A DNA stretch of 64,000 nt. Source: Rhodococcus qingshengii. GTDB taxonomy: Bacteria; Actinomycetota; Actinomycetes; Mycobacteriales; Mycobacteriaceae. The stretch lies in contig NZ_JAJNCL010000005.1 in NCBI RefSeq assembly GCF_021025955.1, positions 62,001 to 126,000 of the forward strand. Direction: 5' to 3'. Positions 43,579 through 52,589 of this stretch are shown in pieces. The position numbers were made by a program, and so were the translations under genes. Position 1 is the first letter of the stretch. Each line of letters opens with the position of its first letter. The notes beneath the pieces were generated by a model. The model was not told the origin of the DNA. It searched no databases and saw nothing but the letters and a program-made list of their open reading frames with translations.

Positions 43579-43606
43579 GCGGCACCGCGAACATGCGCGG
43601 TGCCGC
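43579..43606. terminator. Bidirectional terminator
   Basis: GCGGCACCGCG pairs perfectly with CGCGGTGCCGC around AACATG, followed by CTTGTC. It lies between the acyl-CoA dehydrogenase stop and the convergent phosphoesterase stop. Confidence 0.8.
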
Positions 43607-43634
43607 CTTGTCGTGTCGGATCAGCGGGTGGACG

Positions 43635-45305
43635 TCAGCGGGTGAAGGCCAGGGTCGTCACCGGTGACCGGTTGCCGTATGCGTCAACGGCTTCGACACG
43701 GGCTTCGTATGCGGTGCCTGCTGCTGCATCGGGAATCGGAATGTCGAGGCTGTTCGGCCGTGGCATGAAATAGAAGTCGGAGAGTACCTTCGACGAGACC
43801 ACCTTCGCCCCGGTGGCTGTGTCCGTGATCTCGACGGCATAGTGATGGACCATCTGGTCGTCCTTCGCCTGCGCGATCCGTAGCGCTGTTTCCCCGTTCG
43901 CTCCGGTGCTCACCGAGAGCGGGGTGGCCGTGGTGAATTCCGGTGCATTCGTGTTGCGTGCGCCCGAGGTGTAACGGAAGTTGTCCTTGATCTGCTGGTT
44001 GGTCGACCCGTCGAGCTCGACGGTCCACCCCGAACCGCTGAGAGTGCCGGCGCTCGAGTACGGCGGCTGCCAGTTGGCTGACCATGCGCCGCCGGTGTAG
44101 ATGTCGTGCTTGTCTGCCGCCATGTTGATGCGGTTGATTTCCGTGCGATCCTGGTAGACCTCGACGAAGAGCGCTTGGGCAGTGGGTGATTCGAATCGGT
44201 TCGCGAGACCGGACTCGGTCACCATCTGGTAGCCGTGATCGATTTCGATGTACGACATCGAGCCGTCGTTGACCGACGTGAAGTCACGCTGATGGATCGA
44301 CCGGTCGTCGTTGTTGTTCAGATGCGAGTGTCCGGAGAAGAAGATTGCCTGAGGGAAGGCACTCAAGTCTTCGGTCAGTCGAGGGTTCGACGCCTGCTGG
44401 CCGTCCATGGCTGTGTTGCTTGCCGGCCGGTGTCCCTGGACCAGGATCGGCTTGGTCAGGTTCCCGGACTCCGCGGTGATTTCGGTCAGGCGGGACTTCA
44501 GCCAATTACGTTGCGCTGAATCACTGTTGTAGGTTTCGGTGTTGACCGTGAAGAGACGGACACCGTTCACGTCGGATTCGTAGTATCCGCCACCGGAATC
44601 CGGGAACCACTCCGCCGGATATCCGGCTCTGATCGCCGCGAGACTTGCATCGTGATTGCCGTTGGAGATCAGGAGTTGTGTGTCGTTCATGCCCTTCCTG
44701 GTGAGGTTTGCCTGGAAGATTTCTGCGACGATCTTGTGGTCTGGCCCCTTGCCGTCTCCGTTGTCGTTGATCATGTCGCCGTTGGAGAGGATCGCGTCGG
44801 GTTTCGGGAAGATGGAACCAATTGTGTCGAAAAAGCTTTCGTACTTCTTGTCGTTGTTCACGTGATCGCCGACATGGACGTCGGACATCACGACGACCTG
44901 AGCCAGCGGCTTCTCCGAGGTCTTGATCAGGTAGCCGAACGAGACGGCCGCGCTCGCGTGATCGCCGCGGAAAGCGGCGACAGTGACGTTGGTGTCCTGT
45001 GCGATCTGCAGCGGACGTCCCGGCGTGGCAGCTTGGCTGTCGGCGGTGGGTGTCGTTCCGTCCAAGGTGTAGCGGACGGTGGCGCCCCGCTCGGCGGTGA
45101 AGGTCAGGTCGAGGGGGTGCTCGTACCGTCCGCCGGGGACGCTGACGCCGGGCGCTGCGGGCGGCGTGTTGTTCTCGCCCGAAGAGCTGCCCCATTCGAA
45201 GGACGAACTGCCCCAGCTGGGTTCGGCGTGGGATTCGGCGGGGGCGATGCCGGGAACGGCGAGAGCCGCGGTCACGGCTGCTATCGCGATGGTCGTACGT
45301 CTCAC
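43635..45305 (-). CDS. Secreted metallophosphoesterase with N-terminal chitobiase-C-like domain
   Basis: GTG 45305 with AAGGA upstream gives 556 residues and a Sec signal peptide (RRTTIAIAAVTAALAVPGIA, cleavage near residue 30). A Ser/Gly linker leads to a chitobiase C-terminal-like Ig fold (VRYTLDGTTPTADSQ). The calcineurin-type phosphoesterase follows: MSDVHVGD, LSNGDMINDNG, SNGNHDAS and FFSGHSHLN supply the two-metal ligands. The C terminus holds a beta-rich domain. It acts outside the cell on an unknown phosphate ester. A DasR-box-like palindrome lies 38 bp upstream. Confidence 0.88.
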   Translation of the reverse strand: MRRTTIAIAAVTAALAVPGIAPAESHAEPSWGSSSFEWGSSSGENNTPPAAPGVSVPGGRYEHPLDLTFTAERGATVRYTLDGTTPTADSQAATPGRPLQIAQDTNVTVAAFRGDHASAAVSFGYLIKTSEKPLAQVVVMSDVHVGDHVNNDKKYESFFDTIGSIFPKPDAILSNGDMINDNGDGKGPDHKIVAEIFQANLTRKGMNDTQLLISNGNHDASLAAIRAGYPAEWFPDSGGGYYESDVNGVRLFTVNTETYNSDSAQRNWLKSRLTEITAESGNLTKPILVQGHRPASNTAMDGQQASNPRLTEDLSAFPQAIFFSGHSHLNNNDDRSIHQRDFTSVNDGSMSYIEIDHGYQMVTESGLANRFESPTAQALFVEVYQDRTEINRINMAADKHDIYTGGAWSANWQPPYSSAGTLSGSGWTVELDGSTNQQIKDNFRYTSGARNTNAPEFTTATPLSVSTGANGETALRIAQAKDDQMVHHYAVEITDTATGAKVVSSKVLSDFYFMPRPNSLDIPIPDAAAGTAYEARVEAVDAYGNRSPVTTLAFTR

Positions 45306-45343
45306 GAGGATTCCTTGTCTTCGACGCGGTGGTTCAGACCCAT

Positions 45344-45369
45344 CCGTAATTGGTCTGGACCAATTACGG
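45344..45369. promoter_or_regulatory. 26-bp palindrome resembling a DasR/NagR (GntR) box
   Basis: CCGTAATTGGTC and GACCAATTACGG are perfect arms around TG. The core TTGGTC-TG-GACCAA matches the dre form TGGTCTAGACCA bound by GlcNAc-responsive GntR regulators of actinomycetes. It sits between the secreted phosphoesterase (-) and a LysR gene (+); the former is the likely target. Confidence 0.65.
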
Positions 45370-45486
45370 TAGGTGGTGCCGGGTAGAAAAAGGTGTGTCC
45401 CGAATGTCTGATTAGTGAACCGTGTATGAACACCGTCCGCACTTGCCGGCGGTACCCTCGGCTGCGCTTGTGGCAAAGTCGATGGC

Positions 45487-46377
45487 GTGGACCTACGTCA
45501 GATCGAATACTTCCTTGCCGTTGCCGGTGGGGAGTCCTTGTCGGCGGCCGCGCAGAATCTGTCGGTCACCAAGCCGTCGCTGTCGCAGGGTATTCGTGGT
45601 CTCGAGCGCGAACTCGGAGTCGAACTGTTTCACCGTGTCGGTCGCGGTTTGGTTCTGACGGCAGCAGGTCGGGCGTTGGTAGGGCCGGCCAGGCAGATGA
45701 CGCGTAGCAGTGCGGCAGCATTCAATGTCGCGATCGGTACGGCCGACGAGCCTCGTGGGAGGCTCGACATCTGCTCCGCGGCACATGGTCTCGAAGGGCC
45801 GATCGCACGCATCGTGGCGGACTTTCGTGAGCGGTGGCCTGGTGTGACCGTTCGGGTCGGTGAGTTGCCGCAGGGTGCAACGTCGGAGCAGGTGTTGGCG
45901 GACGGCGCATGCGAGGTGGTCTTCAGCTATTGGCCACCCGACATGTCGGCGCTGTCCGCGAAAGTGATCGGGGTGAACGAGTACTGGCTGGCAGTGCCGT
46001 CGGGGGTTCATCCCGACGTCTGGCCGAATGGTGCGAAACCCGCTGCGGGAGGGCCGGTGTCATTGACGGCATTGCCCGATCTCCCGGTAGTGGGCGTGCT
46101 CAAACACTCGCGGGCGCGGCTCGCTATCGAGTCGTCCCTGCAGGCTGCCGGTGCCAGGACTCGAATGTCGACGGAGCTGGCGCAGCGGGAGACCGTCGGC
46201 GCGTTCGTCTTTGCGGGTTTGGGAATGGCATTCATGGAGCGTTCGCTGGCCGAGAGATCGGTCGCGTCCGGCGCGGAGATATTTCCGGTGGAGCCGGCGA
46301 TCTCACTGAATTACGGCGTCGAATTCGATCCGGAGATGCTCTCCCCGTTGGGCAGGCTGTTCGTGGACGGCTTGTGA
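45487..46377 (+). CDS. LysR family regulator (type A, left copy)
   Basis: The 296-residue LTTR starts at GTG 45487. The HTH is near residues 3-60 (LSAAAQNLSVTKPSLSQGIR and LERELGVELFHRVGRG), with an effector domain from about 90. It is much closer to the LysR at 52590 than to its immediate neighbour: both share RGLERELGV, LFHR and AAGR..LVGP. It is divergent from the phosphoesterase and convergent with the next LysR, overlapping it by 67 bp. It probably regulates the acid-degradation operon to the right. Confidence 0.9.
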   Translation: MDLRQIEYFLAVAGGESLSAAAQNLSVTKPSLSQGIRGLERELGVELFHRVGRGLVLTAAGRALVGPARQMTRSSAAAFNVAIGTADEPRGRLDICSAAHGLEGPIARIVADFRERWPGVTVRVGELPQGATSEQVLADGACEVVFSYWPPDMSALSAKVIGVNEYWLAVPSGVHPDVWPNGAKPAAGGPVSLTALPDLPVVGVLKHSRARLAIESSLQAAGARTRMSTELAQRETVGAFVFAGLGMAFMERSLAERSVASGAEIFPVEPAISLNYGVEFDPEMLSPLGRLFVDGL

Positions 46378-47240
46378 CGTGTGCAGAGTTTCTCGATGTA
46401 CGCGGACCCGGCCGGTGAGAGTGGGCCGTCGCGGTAGACCAAGATCGTCTGCCGGGTGATCGGTGGGAACAGCGAGCGAACCTCAGCTGCTGGGGTGTCT
46501 TGTTCGGCGATCGATCTGGGAAGCAGTGCGGCGCCTGCACCTTGACCGACCATCTCCCGGACGGCAAGGCGATCAGGTACTTCCACCACGACGTTGGTGA
46601 GTTCCAGGTCGTCGTCGACCGAATGCCCGCGCCTGGCTGCAGAGGCCTCGACCACCATCGGCAAGCGCGCAACTACAGCGCGTGGAACCGGGTCGGGTAG
46701 TTCTGTGGCCAGGTGAACGGGGATAGACAAGACCGTTTCCTGGGTACTCACCGAGATTTCTCGAAGCCCGTCGGAGACACCGGTACCCGGGTGGGCTTCG
46801 AGAAATCCGACTTCACACGCGCCTGCTCTGACCAGTGCTCGCACGTCCTGTGCGTTCGCGGCGGCGTTCGTGGAGAACCGAATTCCGGGTGCCGTCAGAT
46901 GGAGGCGTCCGGCGACCTCTGCCACCGGGTCGATGGCAAGATCGGACTGGACAGCTATGGCGAGTTCCCCGGCACGCAAGGTGGTTACCGCAGCCACCGC
47001 GGCTTCGGCCCGGGCAACGTCGGAAAGCAACGCACGAGCAGACTCGGCGACCGCAAGTCCGACTGTGGTGGGAGCCAGGCCGCGAGTGGTGCGCTCGAAG
47101 AGTATGGCTCCGAGTGCTCGTTCGAGGTTGCGTACGGCCTGCGACAGTGACGGTTGCGAAATACGCAGAACGTCCGCGGCCGCAGTGACGCTGCCGTGAT
47201 CGACGACGGCGACAAGATACTGCGCGCTGCGTATGTCCAT
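46311..47240 (-). CDS. LysR family regulator (type B, left copy)
   Basis: From ATG 47240 the protein is 309 residues. The HTH is VTAAADVLRISQPSLSQAVR followed by LERALGAILFERT. The last 22 residues are coded antisense to the end of the previous lysR and look like read-through of a decayed stop. It is most similar to the LysR at 51684 (VAVVDHG, YISQPSLSQA, VYR near the end). It is divergent from the acyl-CoA ligase at 47443, with an ATAG-N7-CTAT dyad in between, the standard LTTR arrangement; it is the best candidate regulator of that operon. Confidence 0.9.
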   Translation of the reverse strand: MDIRSAQYLVAVVDHGSVTAAADVLRISQPSLSQAVRNLERALGAILFERTTRGLAPTTVGLAVAESARALLSDVARAEAAVAAVTTLRAGELAIAVQSDLAIDPVAEVAGRLHLTAPGIRFSTNAAANAQDVRALVRAGACEVGFLEAHPGTGVSDGLREISVSTQETVLSIPVHLATELPDPVPRAVVARLPMVVEASAARRGHSVDDDLELTNVVVEVPDRLAVREMVGQGAGAALLPRSIAEQDTPAAEVRSLFPPITRQTILVYRDGPLSPAGSAYIEKLCTRHKPSTNSLPNGESISGSNSTP

Positions 47241-47315
47241 CCCGGGTGCCTGCATCTGACGAATTCTCCCAGACGGCGATGCCCTGGCTGCGGTGACTTG
47301 CTGCGACCTGCAGAC

Positions 47316-47330
47316 ATAGGTCTGAGCTAT
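47316..47330. promoter_or_regulatory. Candidate LysR box ATAG-N7-CTAT
   Basis: ATAG (47316-47319) and CTAT (47327-47330) form a dyad of T-N11-A type, extended by C/G on the outside (47315, 47331). It lies in the 202-bp gap between the divergent lysR and acyl-CoA ligase. The same form occurs at 59733. Confidence 0.6.
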
Positions 47331-47442
47331 GGCTCTGTGCGCCTTCTCGTCTTTGTAGCGCAGGCCATAGCGATGGTCGACTGTTCCAGTACCACTGACC
47401 GCGGTTCGCGCTCGGTGAGTACCTGGAACACAGGAGCGTGAT

Positions 47443-49002
47443 GTGAGCGAGCTTCACCTACCCAATCGGATACGCCACTCGGCGTCGACACGGCCGTTCG
47501 ATCCGGCGATCACGTGCGGCGACCGAGCTTTGACGTGGGCCGAGCTGGACGGCGAGACCAATGCCTTGGCGAGTGCGTTGGCAGAAGTATCCGCGACGGG
47601 CGCTCGTGTGGGCGCGCTACTGCGGATGGGCCTCGAAGGTGCGGAAACCTTCATCGCGTGTGCGAAGGCAGGCGCTGTGTTCATTCCGTTGAACTGGCGG
47701 CTCAACCCACGCGAACTCGTCGACATCGCCGAGGACGCAGAACTCGACGTCTTGATCGTCGACGACGAGTTCGCAGTGGGCGCGGCAGTGATTTCCACAG
47801 CATTGCCGGACATCACGGTCATCACCGTGGGAGCCGCAGGGGGTCTGCCGGATTCGCGAACCTGGGCGGAGTTCGTGGCTTCCGGGACAGGCGTCGACCC
47901 CGGACTTGGGCACGATCCAGACGCGGCAGTTTTGCAGCTGTACACGTCCGGGACCACCGGCCGGCCCAAGGGAGTCGTGGCCACGCATCGGAATCTGTAC
48001 AACGAACCCGTGGGGTTCGACGTGTACGAATTCGGTTCGAATGCAGTGACACTCGACGCGCTGCCCCTCTTTCACATCGCCGGTGCAGGCTGGATGAGTA
48101 CGTGCCTGTCCGCCGGAGTGCCTTTGGTGCTGCTCGGAGACATGGCGCCGGCCCGGGTCGCTGATGCCATCGCGACTCACCACGTCACCCACGCATTTCT
48201 GGTGCCTGCGGTCATTCAGACACTGGTAGATCTGCCCACCCTCGACAGTTTCGATCTCTCCAGCTTGCAGGTGGTCGCGTACGGGGCGTCGCCGATCACA
48301 CCGGCACTCCTCGCCCACGCGATGAACGTGTTGAACTGCAAATTCGTTCAGCGATACGGGATGACCGAGACAACGGGTTCGGTATCCGTCCTTCGCGCCT
48401 ACGACCATCATGTGAGTGGGCCGCGATCGGACTTGCTCCGCTCTGCAGGAAAACCGATGATCGGCGTCGAGATCTCCATTCGAGACGTCACGACTGGTGC
48501 AGAATTGCCGCCCAACGAATCCGGTGAGATCGTCGCGCGCAGTAGAAACAACACTTGCGGGTACTGGCGACGTGAACGTGAGACCGCCGAATTGTTCACC
48601 CACGACGGTTTTCTCCGAACGGGCGATGCCGGCCATCTGGACGACGAGGGCTATCTGTTCGTCACCGATCGTCTCAAGGACATGATCATCACCGGCGGAG
48701 AGAACGTTTATCCGATCGAGGTGGAATCCATTCTGGCCGAGCACCCTTCGGTTGCCGAGGTCGCGGTGGTCGGGGTTCCCGACAAGCGCTGGGGTGAATC
48801 CGTCACCGCGGTGGTCAAACTGGTCGACGGTGCCGAGGCGCCCAGCGTCGAGGAGTTGATTGCTTTCAGCACAGCTAAGTTGGCGTCGTACAAGAAGCCT
48901 CGCCAGATTCATTTCGTGGACTCTCTACCTCGCAATGCGAGCGGGAAACTGCTCAAGTCGAGCCTGCGGACCATGCTGAACGCGAGCGGAGAAGCATCAT
49001 GA
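47443..49002 (+). CDS. Acyl-CoA synthetase (AMP-forming)
   Basis: The 519-residue ANL ligase starts at GTG 47443 with CAGGAG upstream. It has LQLYTSGTTGRPKGV, RYGMTETTGS, HDGFLRTGDAGHLDDEGY, DRLKDMIITGGENVY, and catalytic Lys in RNASGKLLKSSL. It is first in an operon with an MBL-fold hydrolase and two crotonases, so it makes the CoA ester that they process. Substrate unknown; the downstream PaaG-like isomerase hints at an unsaturated or aromatic acid. Confidence 0.92.
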   Translation: MSELHLPNRIRHSASTRPFDPAITCGDRALTWAELDGETNALASALAEVSATGARVGALLRMGLEGAETFIACAKAGAVFIPLNWRLNPRELVDIAEDAELDVLIVDDEFAVGAAVISTALPDITVITVGAAGGLPDSRTWAEFVASGTGVDPGLGHDPDAAVLQLYTSGTTGRPKGVVATHRNLYNEPVGFDVYEFGSNAVTLDALPLFHIAGAGWMSTCLSAGVPLVLLGDMAPARVADAIATHHVTHAFLVPAVIQTLVDLPTLDSFDLSSLQVVAYGASPITPALLAHAMNVLNCKFVQRYGMTETTGSVSVLRAYDHHVSGPRSDLLRSAGKPMIGVEISIRDVTTGAELPPNESGEIVARSRNNTCGYWRRERETAELFTHDGFLRTGDAGHLDDEGYLFVTDRLKDMIITGGENVYPIEVESILAEHPSVAEVAVVGVPDKRWGESVTAVVKLVDGAEAPSVEELIAFSTAKLASYKKPRQIHFVDSLPRNASGKLLKSSLRTMLNASGEAS

Positions 49003-50045
49003 TCGTGACCGAAGACGTCGGCGTCGCACAACGTGAGGCGTGGGCGAACAAAGTCCTTCCACCGGTGGAGCAGGTTCGGGACGGATTGTGGTCGATCCCT
49101 GTTCCCATGCCGGACAACCCTTTGCGCTACGTGCTTGTCTACGCGCTCGCGCTCGACGACGGACTAGCCCTCATCGACGTCGGTTGGGATCACGAACAGT
49201 CGTGGCAGGCTCTGGTCGATGGCATAGCGTCGATCGGATACCACGTTTCCGAAGTGCGTTATGCGGCAATCACACACCTGCATCCCGATCACTTCGGCCT
49301 GGCGCCGCGCCTTCGGCAGGTCAGCGGTGCAACGCTGGCGATGCACTTGGCCGACGCGACGCTTCTCGGATACCACGGCCCCGAGCAGACTCGCGACGAC
49401 ATCAGTGGTTGGAACTTGCAGTTGTCCGAACTCGGCGCGCCGGCGGAAGTGCTCGACGCCTCTCGGGTCGACCTGGTGCGGTTCGCTGAGCACGAATCCA
49501 TCGATGTTGTTCTGGATGATGGGGATTTACTCGACCTACCCGGATGGAATCTTCGCGCCCAGTGGACGCCCGGGCACACCCCTGGACATCTCTGCTTCGT
49601 GGAAGAGGACAGGGGTTTGTTGTTCAGCGGCGATCACATGTTGCCGAGGATCAGCCCGAACATCTCCACGATTCCCGGTGAACTCGAGAACCCGCTCCAT
49701 CGTTATCTGCTCTCGCTCGAGGCGACGACAACCCTGGGTGAATGCGAAGTCCTTCCGGCACACGAATATCGATTCCGGGGGATCGCTGATCGTGCACGTC
49801 AGTTGATGGGGCACCACGAGGAAAGATTGGCGGAAATTGTGGAGGCGGTGCAGGCCGAGCCGGAGTCGACGGCTTGGGACCTCTCGCGCACGATTTCCTG
49901 GTCTCGCCCGTTCGATCAGATGTCGCCGCGGCTACTTCGCCTGGCACTCCGCGAAACACATGCTCATCTTGTTGTTTTGGCCAAGCGGGAGATCGTGACA
50001 CCGTCCGGCGGCATGCCCGTGCGATGGAGCCTCCGCGCTCAGTGA
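48999..50045 (+). CDS. MBL-fold metallo-hydrolase
   Basis: The 348-residue protein has the metallo-beta-lactamase metal motif THLHPDHFG (His93, His95, Asp97, His98), GHTPGHLCF, and FSGDHML as the further ligands. It overlaps the ligase stop by ATGA. Family members hydrolyse thioesters, lactones or esters; in this operon a CoA-thioester or lactone hydrolase is plausible. The C-terminal 80 residues form an added helical domain, as in LACTB2-like proteins. Confidence 0.88.
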   Translation: MIVTEDVGVAQREAWANKVLPPVEQVRDGLWSIPVPMPDNPLRYVLVYALALDDGLALIDVGWDHEQSWQALVDGIASIGYHVSEVRYAAITHLHPDHFGLAPRLRQVSGATLAMHLADATLLGYHGPEQTRDDISGWNLQLSELGAPAEVLDASRVDLVRFAEHESIDVVLDDGDLLDLPGWNLRAQWTPGHTPGHLCFVEEDRGLLFSGDHMLPRISPNISTIPGELENPLHRYLLSLEATTTLGECEVLPAHEYRFRGIADRARQLMGHHEERLAEIVEAVQAEPESTAWDLSRTISWSRPFDQMSPRLLRLALRETHAHLVVLAKREIVTPSGGMPVRWSLRAQ

Positions 50046-50082
50046 CCTTTCAATAATCTCATCACGGAAGTAGGAACCGAAC

Positions 50083-50844
50083 ATGAGCGTCGTGCTCACC
50101 GACTTCGCCGACGGCATTGCCGTCATCACACTCAATCGTCCCGAGGCCAAGAACGCGGTCAACCTGGAACTCGCGAAGGCCTTGGCGGCCGCGATCGACG
50201 AGTTCGAGGAACGGTCCGATCTCACCATCGGAATTCTGACCGGAGCTGGTGGAACCTTCTGCGCCGGTATGGATCTCAAGGGATTCGCGCGTGGAGAACG
50301 ACCATCGCTGCCTGGTCGTGGGTTCGCCGGTTTGACCGAAGCTCCGCCGTCGAAGCCGCTGATCGCAGCCGTCGAGGGGTGGGCCCTCGCCGGCGGTTGT
50401 GAACTGGCGTTGGCAGCCGATCTGATCGTGGCATCTTCCGACGCGAAATTCGGCTTACCCGAAGTGAAGCGGGGGCTTGCCGCGGCCGCCGGTGGCCTTC
50501 TGCGTCTGCCCAAGATTCTTCCGTATCAGCTCGCCATGGAGATCGCTATCACGGGTGACCCGCTCAGTGCCGCCGTGGCGCAGCATCACGGCCTGGTCAA
50601 TCGACTTGCCGAACCGGGACAGGCTCTGGTTGTCGCACGCGAGCTTGCGGCACGAGTAGCGGCAAACGGTCCGCTGGCCGTGCGCGCGACGAAGCAGGTG
50701 CTGGCAATGTCTGCCAAATACACCGATCCGGATGCCTTTGTCGCGCAACGCGAATTCATCGATCCGGTCTTCGCGTCCCGTGATGCCAAGGAAGGCGCCA
50801 CCGCATTCGCCGAGAAGCGCTCTCCCGTGTGGAGTGGTTCATGA
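50083..50844 (+). CDS. Enoyl-CoA hydratase (complete active site)
   Basis: The 253-residue crotonase keeps both catalytic Glu residues: AGGCELAL (Glu144 equivalent) and FGLPEVKRGL (Glu164 equivalent). The oxyanion segment is GTFCAGMDL. It should hydrate 2-enoyl-CoA. Among the four crotonase genes in this window it is the only one with the full hydratase pair. It overlaps the next gene by ATGA. Confidence 0.92.
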   Translation: MSVVLTDFADGIAVITLNRPEAKNAVNLELAKALAAAIDEFEERSDLTIGILTGAGGTFCAGMDLKGFARGERPSLPGRGFAGLTEAPPSKPLIAAVEGWALAGGCELALAADLIVASSDAKFGLPEVKRGLAAAAGGLLRLPKILPYQLAMEIAITGDPLSAAVAQHHGLVNRLAEPGQALVVARELAARVAANGPLAVRATKQVLAMSAKYTDPDAFVAQREFIDPVFASRDAKEGATAFAEKRSPVWSGS

Positions 50845-51653
50845 GTGCCGAAACCGTCGAGCGCGCGGCCGTCAGCATCGAACGCACGGGCGCTGTCGCA
50901 ACGATTGTTCTCGATCGACCGCATCGCCGCAACGCGCTCGATCTTGACGCCTGGATCGCGCTCCGTGAAGCGGTCCTCGAACTTCAAGAGGACTCGCAGA
51001 TTCGCTCGGTGATCCTGACCGGCGCGGGTGGCACCTTCTGCGCGGGTTCCGATCTGGACAAACGCGGCTCGTCGCATCCGCTCGATCGAATGCGCGTCAT
51101 CAACGCAACGGCAGCCGCCCTGGGTGAGTTTCCCAAGCCCCTGGTGGCAAAGGTCGACGGGTTTGCCGTCGGAGCCGGATGGAACATGGCCTTACTCTGC
51201 GACTTCGTCGTGGCAGCCAAAGGCACGAAGTTCAGCCAGATCTTTGCCAAACGCGGGTTGTCGGTCGACTTCGGGGGTTCGTGGATCCTGCCGAGACTGG
51301 TCGGACTCCAGCAAGCCAAGCGACTGGTGATGCTCGCCGAGACGATCGACGCTCAGGAAGCCTACGAACTCGGATTGGTAACCTATCTGGTCGAACCGGC
51401 CGAACTGGACGAACACGCGTCAACACTGGCGCTACGGCTCGCAGACGGTCCGCCTGCTGCATTGAGTCAGTCTGCGGCCATGCTCGAACATCACACTTCG
51501 CTCTCGTTGCGGGAAGCACTCGACAACGAGGCAAGGGCACAAGCCGTCAATTTCGCGACGGACGCTACCGACGCGGTTCGTGCCTTCGTGGAAAAGCGGG
51601 AGCCGATCTTCACCGGAGAGTGGGCGGTACCAGGGGTAACTCGCGTGGAGTGA
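50841..51653 (+). CDS. Crotonase family isomerase, PaaG-like
   Basis: ATG 50841 overlaps the hydratase stop and gives 270 residues. The Glu144 position is Asn (GAGWNMALL) and the Glu164 position is not acidic. Instead GLSVDFGGSWILPRLVG places an Asp like the catalytic one of PaaG (GLVPDSGTTWLLPRLVG). It is therefore probably an enoyl-CoA delta-isomerase (double-bond shift or ring-epoxide isomerisation), working with the preceding hydratase. Confidence 0.88.
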   Translation: MSAETVERAAVSIERTGAVATIVLDRPHRRNALDLDAWIALREAVLELQEDSQIRSVILTGAGGTFCAGSDLDKRGSSHPLDRMRVINATAAALGEFPKPLVAKVDGFAVGAGWNMALLCDFVVAAKGTKFSQIFAKRGLSVDFGGSWILPRLVGLQQAKRLVMLAETIDAQEAYELGLVTYLVEPAELDEHASTLALRLADGPPAALSQSAAMLEHHTSLSLREALDNEARAQAVNFATDATDAVRAFVEKREPIFTGEWAVPGVTRVE

Positions 51654-51683
51654 GCGACAGATCGCTGGTCGTATGATGAGTGA

Positions 51684-52586
51684 GTGGACCTGCACTTTGT
51701 TACCTACTTCGTCGCTGTTGTCGACCACGGTGGGATAACGAAGGCCGCTCAGGCTCTCTACATTTCGCAGCCGTCTCTTTCACAGGCGATTCGTACGCTC
51801 GAGCGTCGACTCGGCGCCACGTTGTTCGATCGGACGGGTAGACGGCTGGTTCTCACCGATGCCGGACGAACTTTCGATCTCGCGGCCAGGCGAATACTCG
51901 CCGACGTCGAGCGCGCGAAGGCCAAGGTGACCGCCGTTCGCGAACTCGAGTTCGGCCGTGTGGACGTCGTCTCGTACTCGGCGTTCTCGATCGATCCGAT
52001 GGTCGAGTTGGTCCGTCGATTCCGGGCCAACTTCCCGAAGATCGTCGTGCGCGTTCTCGACACGTACGGCCCGGCCGGTGTGGACAACGCGTTGCGGCGC
52101 GGATCGGCCGAGGTCGGTGTCACCGATCTGAGTATCGGGTACGAGGGATTGGTCACGGCTCCGATCGTCACTCAGGAGTTGGTGCTCGCCACGCACGCGT
52201 CGTTGTCCGGCCGCTTGGTGGCGCCGTTGATGGATCCGGTTCCTCGAGCGCTACTGCACACTTTGCCTCTCGTCGTCGACCTCGGTGACCAATCGAACCA
52301 GTTCCGGGGTTTGCTCAGCGAAGGCGCCGAGAACGTCGTCGTGGATTGTGTCCATCCGGTCACGACGTGGGACCTGGTCCGTCGCGGAATCGGCGCCACG
52401 GTTGTTCCGAGAAAGGTTGCACAACAGCAGATGTCGGATGTGTGTGCCTTCTCGTTCGATCCGCCGCTTCGACGCGACGTCGGCATCGTCTACCGCTCGG
52501 GCGAGCAATCGCCGGCCGCTGCCGCGCTCATCGCGACGGCTGCCGAGATGGCCGCCACGTCCTCTTCATCCACTGGGAAGGACTGA
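51684..52586 (+). CDS. LysR family regulator (type B, right copy)
   Basis: The 300-residue LTTR starts at GTG 51684. The HTH is ITKAAQALYISQPSLSQAIR with LERRLGATLFDRT. It is the paralogue of the LysR at 46311 on the far side of the operon. It is co-oriented with the operon and lies 30 bp after the isomerase, so it may be co-transcribed. Three bases separate it from the next lysR. Confidence 0.9.
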   Translation: MDLHFVTYFVAVVDHGGITKAAQALYISQPSLSQAIRTLERRLGATLFDRTGRRLVLTDAGRTFDLAARRILADVERAKAKVTAVRELEFGRVDVVSYSAFSIDPMVELVRRFRANFPKIVVRVLDTYGPAGVDNALRRGSAEVGVTDLSIGYEGLVTAPIVTQELVLATHASLSGRLVAPLMDPVPRALLHTLPLVVDLGDQSNQFRGLLSEGAENVVVDCVHPVTTWDLVRRGIGATVVPRKVAQQQMSDVCAFSFDPPLRRDVGIVYRSGEQSPAAAALIATAAEMAATSSSSTGKD

Positions 52587-52589
52587 GCG

